DNA of 64,000 nucleotides from VXYL01 sp963422285 (lineage in GTDB: Bacteria > Pseudomonadota > Gammaproteobacteria > Pseudomonadales > Azotimanducaceae), in NCBI GenBank assembly GCA_963422285.2, contig CAXXJO010000002.1, forward strand, positions 124,001-188,000. The letters run 5' to 3'. A model generated the notes under the pieces. That model did not search any database. It saw only the letters and a program-made list of their open reading frames with translations, and was not told the origin of the DNA. A program made the position numbers and the translations under genes. This document shows, one piece after another, positions 23,837 through 31,563 of the stretch; position 1 is the first letter of the stretch, and the number at the start of each line of letters is the position of its first letter.

Positions 23837-25178
23837 AGAGGACGCGATCGGCGATGTTGCCGCGGCCGATGGCGATGTGATGGATGCCGTGGCCGCGCAG
23901 TGTGGCCGAGTCGTAGAGATTGCGGCCGTCGAACACCACAGAGTGCCGGAGAGCAGCCTTGATGGCGCGGAAGTCGGGGCTGCGAAACTCGTTCCACTCG
24001 GTAACGACCACCAGCACGTCGGCACCGTCGAGCGCATCGTCTCGGCTATCGCACAAGACGAGATCCGCACGTCCGCCATACAGGCGCCGCGCCGCGCCGA
24101 GCGCCTGGGGATCGTAGGCTCGCACCGTGGCCCCAGCCTCCCAGACCGCCTCCAGGAGCGTACGGCTGGGGGCTTCGCGCATGTCGTCGGTATTGGGCTT
24201 GAAGGAGAGTCCCCACAGGGCGATGGTGCGCCCGGCAAGATCGCCATCGAAGTGGTGGAGCAGCTTGTCCACCAGGATGCGCTTCTGTCGCTCGTTGACG
24301 GCTTCGACGCTACGGGCGATCTGCGCGTCGCAGCCGGCGTCGGTGGCCATATGCACCAAGGCGCGCACGTCCTTGGGGAAGCACGAGCCGCCATAGCCGC
24401 AGCCTGGGTAGATGAAATGGTAGCCGATGCGCGGATCGGCGCCGATACCGAGACGCACGGCTTCCACATCGGCGCCGAGACGGTCGGCGAGGTTGGCGAA
24501 CTCGTTCATCAGGCTGATCTTGGTGGCCAGCATGACATTGGCCGCGTACTTGGTCAGTTCCGCAGAGCGGACGTCCATGTGCAGGATCTTGTCGTGATTG
24601 CGGTTGAAAGGCGCGTACAGCCGAGCCAGCATCCGCGCTGCGTCGTCGTCGTCGCTGCCGATGACCACCCGGTCGGGCTTCATGAAGTCCGCTACCGCCG
24701 CACCCTCTTTGAGAAACTCGGGATTCGAGACGACGCTGAACGGGATGGTCCTGCCGCGGTGTGCCAAGGCGTCCGCGATGTTCGTGCGAATGCGATCGAC
24801 AGTGCCCACCGGCACCGTGGACTTGGCGACTACCACGGTTGGCTCGGCGATGTGTTCGCCGATGGCTCGGGCCACCTCGAGCACATCGTCGAGGCCCACC
24901 GAGCCGTCTTCCTCGGCAGGCGTGCCGACGGCGATGAAGGCCACTTCACCATGGTCCACGCCGAATCTCGCATCTGCGGTGAATGCCAAGCGACCGGCGC
25001 GGTGGTTGGCGTCCACCAGCGCATTGAGGCCCGGCTCGAAGATCGGCACCTCGCCGCCCTGCAGTGCGGCGATCTTGCCTTCGTCCACATCCACGCAGAC
25101 CACTTGGTTGCCTACCTCGGCGAAGCAAGCGCCAGTCACCAGCCCGACATAGCCGGTTCCGAAGATGGTTATGTCCAT
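23829..25178 (-). CDS. ugd: UDP-glucose 6-dehydrogenase
   Basis: A 449-residue enzyme oxidising UDP-glucose to UDP-glucuronate for exopolysaccharide or lipopolysaccharide sugars. It shows ITIFGTGYVGLVTGACFAEV (NAD-binding), EVPIFEPGLNALV, VAKSTVPVGTVDRI, EFLKEGAAVADFMKPDRVVI, and the catalytic Cys in GCGYGGSCFPKDVRAL. Length and motif order are typical. It is the first gene of a pair with the TPR peptidase-like gene. Confidence 0.96.
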   Translation of the reverse strand: MDITIFGTGYVGLVTGACFAEVGNQVVCVDVDEGKIAALQGGEVPIFEPGLNALVDANHRAGRLAFTADARFGVDHGEVAFIAVGTPAEEDGSVGLDDVLEVARAIGEHIAEPTVVVAKSTVPVGTVDRIRTNIADALAHRGRTIPFSVVSNPEFLKEGAAVADFMKPDRVVIGSDDDDAARMLARLYAPFNRNHDKILHMDVRSAELTKYAANVMLATKISLMNEFANLADRLGADVEAVRLGIGADPRIGYHFIYPGCGYGGSCFPKDVRALVHMATDAGCDAQIARSVEAVNERQKRILVDKLLHHFDGDLAGRTIALWGLSFKPNTDDMREAPSRTLLEAVWEAGATVRAYDPQALGAARRLYGGRADLVLCDSRDDALDGADVLVVVTEWNEFRSPDFRAIKAALRHSVVFDGRNLYDSATLRGHGIHHIAIGRGNIADRVLYG

Positions 25179-25718
25179 TGGTCCTCGGGACGGGAGTAGA
25201 GTGCGGCGATTGTACTAGCATCGAACGCGGCAATGAACCCGGTGAAGCCATTGTGCTCGCTGCTGAGGGCATGGGCGATGCCGATTTGTCGCCTTGAAGT
25301 CCAAGGACGCCTTGGGCGATCGGATCAGCGCCAGCTGCCGAGAGACGATAGAGCCAATGCGGTCAGGATCAGGCTCTTCATGTTCCGCGGCATTTGCAGT
25401 GCATCGTTCGCTCAACGGTAGCAGTCGCTTCGTTCAAGCGGGCTGAACCGCACACTCGGCCGAGCACCATGGCATGGCATCCACTCGGACCGCTTCGGGA
25501 ACAGGAAAGCGATAGTTCTCGGGCTTTTCGAGAAGGGTCGACGAAGTTCTCCTGGACTTCGCAGAACATCGGCTGCCGGTTCGGGAACAGCGTGACGACA
25601 CCAACGATGGTGCCGATGGGGCTGATCGAACGTCCAGCCCGTCCACCTGCCCGATAGTTCTGGAACTTGCCGGCAGGGCGGTGAATCCGTCAAACTCGAC
25701 GCCTCGTTGGGGTAGGCT
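25179..25718. other. intergenic stretch without a supported gene
   Basis: About 540 bases between the divergent ugd and gor genes. It should hold both promoters. On the minus strand a TACAAT at about 25214-25219, 36 bases upstream of the ugd ATG, could be a -10 box. A minus-strand frame (25378-25689) contains a protein-like run (SPIGTIVGVVTLFPNRQPMF) but has no good start codon before its middle and matches nothing I know. Confidence 0.45.
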
Positions 25719-27080
25719 GTGAACGCGGTGGAGAAGCACGACTACGATCTGTTCGTCATCGGGGCGGGGTCAGGCGGCGTGCGGGCGGCGCGGATGTCGG
25801 CTGCGCTGGGGGCGCGAGTGGGCATCGCCGAAGACCGCTATCTCGGCGGCACCTGCGTCAACGTCGGCTGCATACCGAAGAAGCTGTTCGTCTACGGCGC
25901 CCACTTCGGCGAGGACTTCGAGGATGCCCGCGGCTACGGCTGGCGGGCGGACAACGCCGAGTTCGACTGGCCGATCCTGCGCGACAACAAGAGCCGCGAG
26001 ATCGAACGCCTGAACGGCGTCTACCGCCAGCTGCTCGAAGGAGCAGGCGTGGACATCTTCGAGGCCCGGGCGGTGCTCGTCGGCCCGCACTCGATCCGCG
26101 TAGGAGGCTCCATCGTTACCGCAAGCCATATCCTCGTCGCCACCGGCAGCTGGCCAGTAGTGCCGCCGTTTCCGGGGAGCGATTTGGCGATCACTTCCAA
26201 CGAGGCATTCGATCTGGCCGAACTGCCGCAGCGCGCGCTGATCGTCGGCGGCGGCTACATCGCCGTGGAGTTCGCCGGCATCTTTCGCGGCCTCGGCGTC
26301 GAGACCACCTTGGCCTATCGCGGCGAACTGCCCCTGCGCGGCTTCGACGAAGGCGTGCGCCGCTTCGTGCTGGAAGAAATCGCCGCCAAGGGCGTGGACG
26401 TGCGGTTGGGCGCCCGCATCGCCGAGGTGCGCCAGGCCGGCGAGTCTTTGCACGTCCGCTTCGAGGACGACAGCTGGCTCGATGCCGACTTGGTGATGGC
26501 TGCTACGGGCAGAGCGCCGGCCAGCTCCGGGCTGGGCCTGGAACACGCTGGCGTCGCGATTGCCGCCAGCGGCGCGATTCCGGTGGACGACGGCTACCGC
26601 ACCAATGTGCCCCATATCCACGCCATCGGCGACGTCATCGACCGAGTGCAGCTGACGCCGGTGGCCATCGCCGAAGGCATGTGCGTAGCCTGCAATCTGT
26701 TCAATGGCGAAAGCCAGCGCGTGGACTACGACAACGTGCCGACGGCGATCTTCTGCCAGCCAAACATCGGCTGTGTCGGGCCGACGGAGGAAGCCGCCCG
26801 GCAGCGCTACCCCAACCTTGCCGTGTACGAGTCCACCTTCAAGCCGCTCAAGCACACCCTGTCCGGCCGCGTCGAGCGAACCTTGACGAAGCTGCTGGTG
26901 AATGCCGACGACGATCGCGTGGTGGCGGCGCACATGTGCGGCGCCGAGGCCGGCGAGATCATCCAGGGCCTGAGCGTGGCGATCACCGCCGGCGCCGCCA
27001 AGGCCGACTTCGACGCCACCATCGGCATCCATCCCACCGCGGCCGAGGAGTTCGTCACCATGCGGGAGGCCATTCGATGA
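25719..27080 (+). CDS. gor: glutathione-disulfide reductase
   Basis: A 453-residue FAD/NADPH disulfide reductase. It has FVIGAGSGGVRAARMSA for FAD, the redox-active pair in GGTCVNVGCIPKKLFVYGAH, and IVGGGYIAVEFAGIFRGLG for the pyridine nucleotide. HIHAIGDVIDRVQLTPVA and the C-terminal HPTAAEEFVTMRE carry the His-Glu pair. LAYRGELPLRGFD carries an Arg after the second GxGxxG, as expected for NADPH preference. The start is GTG 25719. Its TGA overlaps the ATG of the alkaline phosphatase gene (ATGA), an unusual operon partner. Confidence 0.95.
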   Translation: MNAVEKHDYDLFVIGAGSGGVRAARMSAALGARVGIAEDRYLGGTCVNVGCIPKKLFVYGAHFGEDFEDARGYGWRADNAEFDWPILRDNKSREIERLNGVYRQLLEGAGVDIFEARAVLVGPHSIRVGGSIVTASHILVATGSWPVVPPFPGSDLAITSNEAFDLAELPQRALIVGGGYIAVEFAGIFRGLGVETTLAYRGELPLRGFDEGVRRFVLEEIAAKGVDVRLGARIAEVRQAGESLHVRFEDDSWLDADLVMAATGRAPASSGLGLEHAGVAIAASGAIPVDDGYRTNVPHIHAIGDVIDRVQLTPVAIAEGMCVACNLFNGESQRVDYDNVPTAIFCQPNIGCVGPTEEAARQRYPNLAVYESTFKPLKHTLSGRVERTLTKLLVNADDDRVVAAHMCGAEAGEIIQGLSVAITAGAAKADFDATIGIHPTAAEEFVTMREAIR

Positions 27081-28582
27081 AACTTGTCCTTGCAGGAGTC
27101 GATGCGGGGCAGGTGGGGAATGCGGGAATGGCGGCCGCGACAGCAGCTTGCATGGCGTTGGCTGCTTGTGCGGCGCTGCCGCCCGACAACGAGCCGCCAC
27201 GCCGCAACGTCATCCTGTTCGTCGGCGACGGCATGGGCGTCTCGACAGTCACCGCGGCGCGCATCCTCCACGGACAGAACCGCGGCCAGCCGGGCGAGGA
27301 GAACTACTTGGCATTCGAGAGGTTTCCCCATGTCGCGCTGGTGAAGACCTACAACGTCGATGCCCAAGTAGCCGATTCCGCCGGCACCATGACGGCGCTG
27401 GTCACCGGCCGCAAGGCCCGGGCCGGGGTGCTCAGCGTCGGCCCGCAAGCAAGGCGCGGGGACTGCGAGGCCGCCAAGCGGCACGAGCTGACGACGCTGC
27501 TCGAGGAGGCCGAGCAGCGCGGCCTGCAAACCGGTCTGGTGTCCACCGCCCGCATCACCCACGCCACGCCGGCCGCAGCCTACGCGCACGCCGCGGACCG
27601 CATCTGGGAAATCGACGCCGCGCTACCCGATGCGGCGCGGGGAAAGTGCGCCGACATCGCGCGGCAACTCATCGAATTTCCTCATGGCGACGGCGTGGAC
27701 GTAGTGCTCGGCGGCGGGCGGGCGATGTTTCTGCCGAACACCGCCGCCGACCCCGAGGACGCCGCCGCCAGCGGCTATCGCCGAGACGGACGCAACCTCG
27801 TGGAGGAGTGGCTGGCCGGCGGCGAGGAGCGGCGCTTCGTGTACGATCAAGCGGGCTTCGAGGGGTTGGCCGCTGGTGGCCAGGTGCTGGGCCTGTTCGA
27901 GCTCTCGCACATGGAGTTCGAGGCCGATCGGCAGGCCGATGCCGGCGGCGAGCCGTCCCTGGCGGCGATGACGCGCTACGCCATCGATCGTCTCGACAGC
28001 GGCGCCGGGTTCTTTCTGGTGGTGGAGGGCGGCCGGATCGACCACGCCCACCATGTCGGCAACGCCTACCGGGCGCTCACCGACACCATCGCCTTCGCCG
28101 ACGCCGTGGCGGTGGCCGTGGCGATGACCGATGCCGCGGAAACGCTCATCGTCGTCACCGCCGACCACAGCCACACCCTCACCATCGCCGGCTATCCGGC
28201 TCGGGGCAATCCCATTCTCGGCTATGTCGTGGGGGTCGACGGCGAGACGATGCGGGATGCCCGGGGCGTCGCCTACACCACCCTCGGCTACGCCAACGGC
28301 CCCGGCGCCGAGCGCGGCGGCGAAGCTGGCAAGAGACTTCTCCTCGCGCCTCCCGGCCGCTACGCCGACGGCCCCGGCGCCGAGCGCGTCGCCGAAGAGC
28401 TTGCGCCCACGCACCCGGCCTACCGCCAGCGGGCGACCCATCCCATGGACTTTGAGACCCACGCCGGCGAGGACGTGCCGGCGTATGCCCGCGGGCCCGG
28501 GGCCGAGGGCATCGGCGGCGTCATGGACCAGCACGAGCTGCACGGCGTCATGCGCGGTGCCCTGTTCGGCGCCCAGGAGTAG
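27077..28582 (+). CDS. alkaline phosphatase, probable lipoprotein
   Basis: A 501-residue PhoA-family phosphomonoesterase. The metal/phosphate site motifs are NVILFVGDGMGVSTVTAARI and ADSAGTMTALVTGRKA, which holds the catalytic Ser. Further motifs are TARITHATPAAAYAH, VVEGGRIDHAHHVGNAYRAL, VVTADHSHTLTIAGYP, and a late THAGEDVPAYARGPGA. An N-terminal hydrophobic stretch ends MALAACAALPP, a plausible lipobox (LAAC), so an outer-membrane or periplasmic lipoprotein is likely. Three YANGPGAE/YADGPGAE/YARGPGAE repeats occupy the C-terminal third. ATG 27077 overlaps the gor stop. Confidence 0.92.
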   Translation: MKLVLAGVDAGQVGNAGMAAATAACMALAACAALPPDNEPPRRNVILFVGDGMGVSTVTAARILHGQNRGQPGEENYLAFERFPHVALVKTYNVDAQVADSAGTMTALVTGRKARAGVLSVGPQARRGDCEAAKRHELTTLLEEAEQRGLQTGLVSTARITHATPAAAYAHAADRIWEIDAALPDAARGKCADIARQLIEFPHGDGVDVVLGGGRAMFLPNTAADPEDAAASGYRRDGRNLVEEWLAGGEERRFVYDQAGFEGLAAGGQVLGLFELSHMEFEADRQADAGGEPSLAAMTRYAIDRLDSGAGFFLVVEGGRIDHAHHVGNAYRALTDTIAFADAVAVAVAMTDAAETLIVVTADHSHTLTIAGYPARGNPILGYVVGVDGETMRDARGVAYTTLGYANGPGAERGGEAGKRLLLAPPGRYADGPGAERVAEELAPTHPAYRQRATHPMDFETHAGEDVPAYARGPGAEGIGGVMDQHELHGVMRGALFGAQE

Positions 28583-28587
28583 CGCCC

Positions 28588-30246
28588 GTGGACGCGATCA
28601 AGGACATCTTGGAGCTGTTCGACGGCTACCTCGGCAATGCCGCGTATTTTCCGTATGCGCTGCTCGGCGTCGGGCTGTTCTTCACCCTCTATCTCGGCTT
28701 TCCGCAGATACGCTACTTCAAGCGCGCCTGGGGCATTCTGTTCGGCCGCCATACGCGGCGCGACGCCGAGGGCGACGCCAGCCACTTCCAGGCCCTGTCC
28801 ACGGCGCTGTCGGGCACCGTCGGCACCGGCAACATCGGCGGCGTCGCGTTCGCCATCTTCCTGGGCGGTCCGGCGGCGCTGTTCTGGATGTGGGCCACGG
28901 CATTCCTCGGCATGACGACCAAGTTCGTGGAAGTCTCCATCTCCCACAAGTACCGCGTCAAGGACGACAAGGGCGAGATCGCTGGCGGCCCGATGTACTT
29001 CATGGAACGGGGCCTGAACATGAAGTGGCTGGCGGTGTTCTTCGCCGTTGCCACGGTGCTGAGCACGCTAGGCTCCGGCAACATGCCGCAGAGCAACAAC
29101 ATGGCCTCCGGGCTCGAAGCCTCGTTCGACATACCGCCGTGGGCAAGCGGCGCGGTGCTGGCGACGCTGCTCTTTCTGGTCATCGTCGGCGGCATCAAGA
29201 GGATCGCACGGGTGACGTCGGTGATCGTGCCCTTCATGGGCGCGCTGTACGCCACCGCAGCCTTTGCGGTGATCGTGGCCAACATCGACCAAGTGGTTCC
29301 GTCCTTCGTTGCCGTATTCCGGGATGCGTTCAACGGTTCCGCGGCCAGCGGCGGCTTTTTAGGCGCGACCTTCGCCTACGCCTTCAACAAGGGCGTCAAC
29401 CGGGGCCTCTTTTCCAACGAAGCAGGGCAGGGCTCGGCACCTATCGCCCACGCTGCCGCCCGGGCCGACGAACCGGTTTCCGAAGGCATGGTTTCGCTGC
29501 TGGAACCCTTCATCGACACCCTCGTCATCTGCACTCTGACGGGCTTGGTGATCCTCTCTTCCGGCGTCTGGCGAGACAAATTCGACAACGATTTCGCCGT
29601 ATCGGACACCGAGTATCTCGCCGGTGTCTACAGCGACGCCGACCCGTCTCACGTCGAAGCGTTGCGCAACCACCTCGCTGGTTCGGCTGCCGAGGCCGTC
29701 GTCGCGGCCAGCGGCCGCTTCCAAGTGGTGGCCGGGCGTTTGACGACAGGCGGCGTCACCGTCTTGCACAACCGTTCCGTGGCGGAGGATGTGGTCTTCC
29801 ACATCGACGGCGAGCCGTATACAGGCACGATCACCATCGAAGACGGCGCGTTGGCCGAGGAGACGGTATCGGTGCGCGGCAAGTCGCTGCTGCACTCCGT
29901 GCCGCTGACGGCGGAGGCGTTCAAGCGCAGCTTCCTGGGCGACTACGGCCAGTACGCCGTGACCTTGGGCCTGGTGCTGTTCGCGTTCAGCACCGCCATC
30001 GCCTGGTCCTACTATGGCGACCGTGCCGTCACCTACCTGTTCGGCAGCACCGTGGCGGTGATGCCCTATCGCGTCGCCTATGTCGTCGCCTTCTTTTTGG
30101 CGACGATCATGGACACGTCGCTGGTGTGGCTGATTTCCGCAGTCACGCTGGCGCTGATGGCGCTGCCCAACCTGTTCGGCATCGTGCTGCTGAGCCGGGA
30201 GATGAAAGCCTCGGTGCGCGACTACTGGCGCAGGCGCGAAGAATGA
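28588..30246 (+). CDS. AGCS-family sodium:alanine/glycine symporter with an inserted domain
   Basis: A 552-residue amino acid:cation symporter. AGCS signatures: GDASHFQALSTALSGTVGTG, NIGGVAFAIFLGGPAALFWM, KYRVKDDKGEIAGGPMYFME and FNKGVNRGLFSNEAGQGSAP. The family is usually ~440-480 residues. Here roughly residues 330-445 form an extra soluble segment (DNDFAVSDTEYLAGVYSDAD through VSVRGKSLLHSV) between late membrane helices, after which the last helices resume (YGQYAVTLGLVLFAFSTAIA). The start is GTG 28588, five bases after the phosphatase stop. Confidence 0.88.
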   Translation: MDAIKDILELFDGYLGNAAYFPYALLGVGLFFTLYLGFPQIRYFKRAWGILFGRHTRRDAEGDASHFQALSTALSGTVGTGNIGGVAFAIFLGGPAALFWMWATAFLGMTTKFVEVSISHKYRVKDDKGEIAGGPMYFMERGLNMKWLAVFFAVATVLSTLGSGNMPQSNNMASGLEASFDIPPWASGAVLATLLFLVIVGGIKRIARVTSVIVPFMGALYATAAFAVIVANIDQVVPSFVAVFRDAFNGSAASGGFLGATFAYAFNKGVNRGLFSNEAGQGSAPIAHAAARADEPVSEGMVSLLEPFIDTLVICTLTGLVILSSGVWRDKFDNDFAVSDTEYLAGVYSDADPSHVEALRNHLAGSAAEAVVAASGRFQVVAGRLTTGGVTVLHNRSVAEDVVFHIDGEPYTGTITIEDGALAEETVSVRGKSLLHSVPLTAEAFKRSFLGDYGQYAVTLGLVLFAFSTAIAWSYYGDRAVTYLFGSTVAVMPYRVAYVVAFFLATIMDTSLVWLISAVTLALMALPNLFGIVLLSREMKASVRDYWRRREE

Positions 30247-30260
30247 GCGCCCCAAGGCAT

Positions 30261-30959
30261 TCAATCCGCAATATCCAGTTCTCCTTGCCTAGGAGGCGCA
30301 AGGCAGGCGTGTACTTTTTGCAGGGTTTTCGCGCCGATGCCTCTTTGCGAGGCTAGCTGGCCGACGGTTGTCGTGTCTGGGCTGTCCAGCGCCTTGCGGA
30401 TGGCGGCTATGCGGTCACGACGCAGGCCGGTTCGGGATGCGATCTCGTCATCCGTTTCGGTCTTGAACTTGCGCTTGAACTTCGGATACAGATCGTCCTC
30501 CGCAGTCGGATCGTATCTGTAGATTTCGATCTCGATATTGCATCTATAAAGATAGCTGGCCATCATGCCGATGGATTCGGCTTCCGGTATCCCGCCGTTC
30601 TGGGCGCCGAGGATCGGAAAGGCGATAGACTGGATTTGCCGACGTTCGTATGTATCGACGAAATTCTGAAGTCCCTTATGCAGATACTCCTTCTTGGACG
30701 GATGCTTCCAGTGCTTCTTTGTCGGGAAGTTCAATATCCAGCGCTTTTCTTTGTGTATCGTCGGCTTCTTGCAGAGCCACAGCTTGCCGATTTCCATCTG
30801 CCCCTGCCGGCAGTGCTCGACATACTGCTGGAACATCTGCGGGTAGCGGAACTTGAACTCCAAGGCGATGCCAGCACCCATCACGCCGACGCAGTTGACC
30901 GTGTTCACCAGCGTTTGGCACTCGCTGGCAAAGATGTTGCCCTTGACCACCTTCAGCAT
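30261..30959 (-). CDS. darG: DarG-type macrodomain antitoxin (DNA ADP-ribosyl glycohydrolase)
   Basis: A 232-residue protein with an N-terminal macrodomain: VVKGNIFASECQTLVNTVNC, VGVMGAGIALEFKFRYP (ADP-ribose binding loop) and SIAFPILGAQNGGIPEAES. The motif set is that of the DarG/TARG1-like group, which removes ADP-ribose from thymidine in DNA. The C-terminal ~80 residues are charged, helical, and shorter than the inhibitory domain of well-studied DarG proteins. It begins one base after the darT stop and is the last gene of an sppA-darT-darG series. Confidence 0.88.
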   Translation of the reverse strand: MLKVVKGNIFASECQTLVNTVNCVGVMGAGIALEFKFRYPQMFQQYVEHCRQGQMEIGKLWLCKKPTIHKEKRWILNFPTKKHWKHPSKKEYLHKGLQNFVDTYERRQIQSIAFPILGAQNGGIPEAESIGMMASYLYRCNIEIEIYRYDPTAEDDLYPKFKRKFKTETDDEIASRTGLRRDRIAAIRKALDSPDTTTVGQLASQRGIGAKTLQKVHACLAPPRQGELDIAD

Positions 30960-30960
30960 G

Positions 30961-31563
30961 TCAGAGGAACCAGTCAGGATGAATCTCGATATTCGCATGG
31001 GACGTTGCGATTTGCGCTGCATCCTGCGCCTGTGGATTGTGAACCACGATTCGAGCCACCTTGTCGAACGGTATGCGCACCGGAACGAGCACCTCGGCGC
31101 AGCGCTTGCGGGCACCGTCGTCGAAGGCCGTCCAGTATTCGGCTTTGAGGCAATCCCAGTCAAGCGCGTCCAAGTCCGCAGCGTCCTCATAGAAATTCGT
31201 TTTTCTCGACGCCGCATTGCCGTCGGTGAAAATGGCTCCCCGAAACTCCATCACTGCGCAGTCGATATATAGCACGCAGAGCTTTCGCCGATATTCCCTG
31301 CGTCGGTACAGCATCGGATTCCTCGCGCGAAAGTACAATGGAACGTAGTCGTGCAGTGGTCTGCCGTGGATCGGATCGCGATGGAGTCGATGTGTCTGGA
31401 CGTTCGGATCCGAGATATCCCGAGGACGGTGGTCGGCATGGGCTTGATTGTGGCATTTCAGTCCGTGCTCGGCGATGCTGGCGAGATTGTCCATATGGGT
31501 CATATGGAAAAGGTACTGGATGTTGTCCCGCTTGCGTTGTTCGGACAAGGAACGCCGGCTCAC
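30961..31563 (-). CDS. darT: DarT toxin (DUF4433, ssDNA thymidine ADP-ribosyltransferase)
   Basis: A 200-residue DarT-family toxin, which attaches ADP-ribose from NAD+ to thymidine in single-stranded DNA and blocks replication. Family hallmarks: YLFHMTHMDNLASIAEHGLK near the N-terminus, YVPLYFRARNPMLYRRR, AIFTDGNAASRKTNFYED and KRCAEVLVPVRIPFDKVARI, which holds the probable catalytic Glu. The start is GTG 31563, which overlaps the TGA of sppA (GTGA). The frame is open upstream, but that part is sppA shadow. The pair with the macrodomain gene forms a toxin-antitoxin module. Confidence 0.88.
   Translation of the reverse strand: MSRRSLSEQRKRDNIQYLFHMTHMDNLASIAEHGLKCHNQAHADHRPRDISDPNVQTHRLHRDPIHGRPLHDYVPLYFRARNPMLYRRREYRRKLCVLYIDCAVMEFRGAIFTDGNAASRKTNFYEDAADLDALDWDCLKAEYWTAFDDGARKRCAEVLVPVRIPFDKVARIVVHNPQAQDAAQIATSHANIEIHPDWFL

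Noticed and set aside
25378..25689. minus-strand frame with protein-like run SPIGTIVGVVTLFPNRQPMF
   Set aside because: No start codon before the middle of the frame, a TGA just upstream, competing frames look equally likely, and no family is recognised. Worth a search but not callable.
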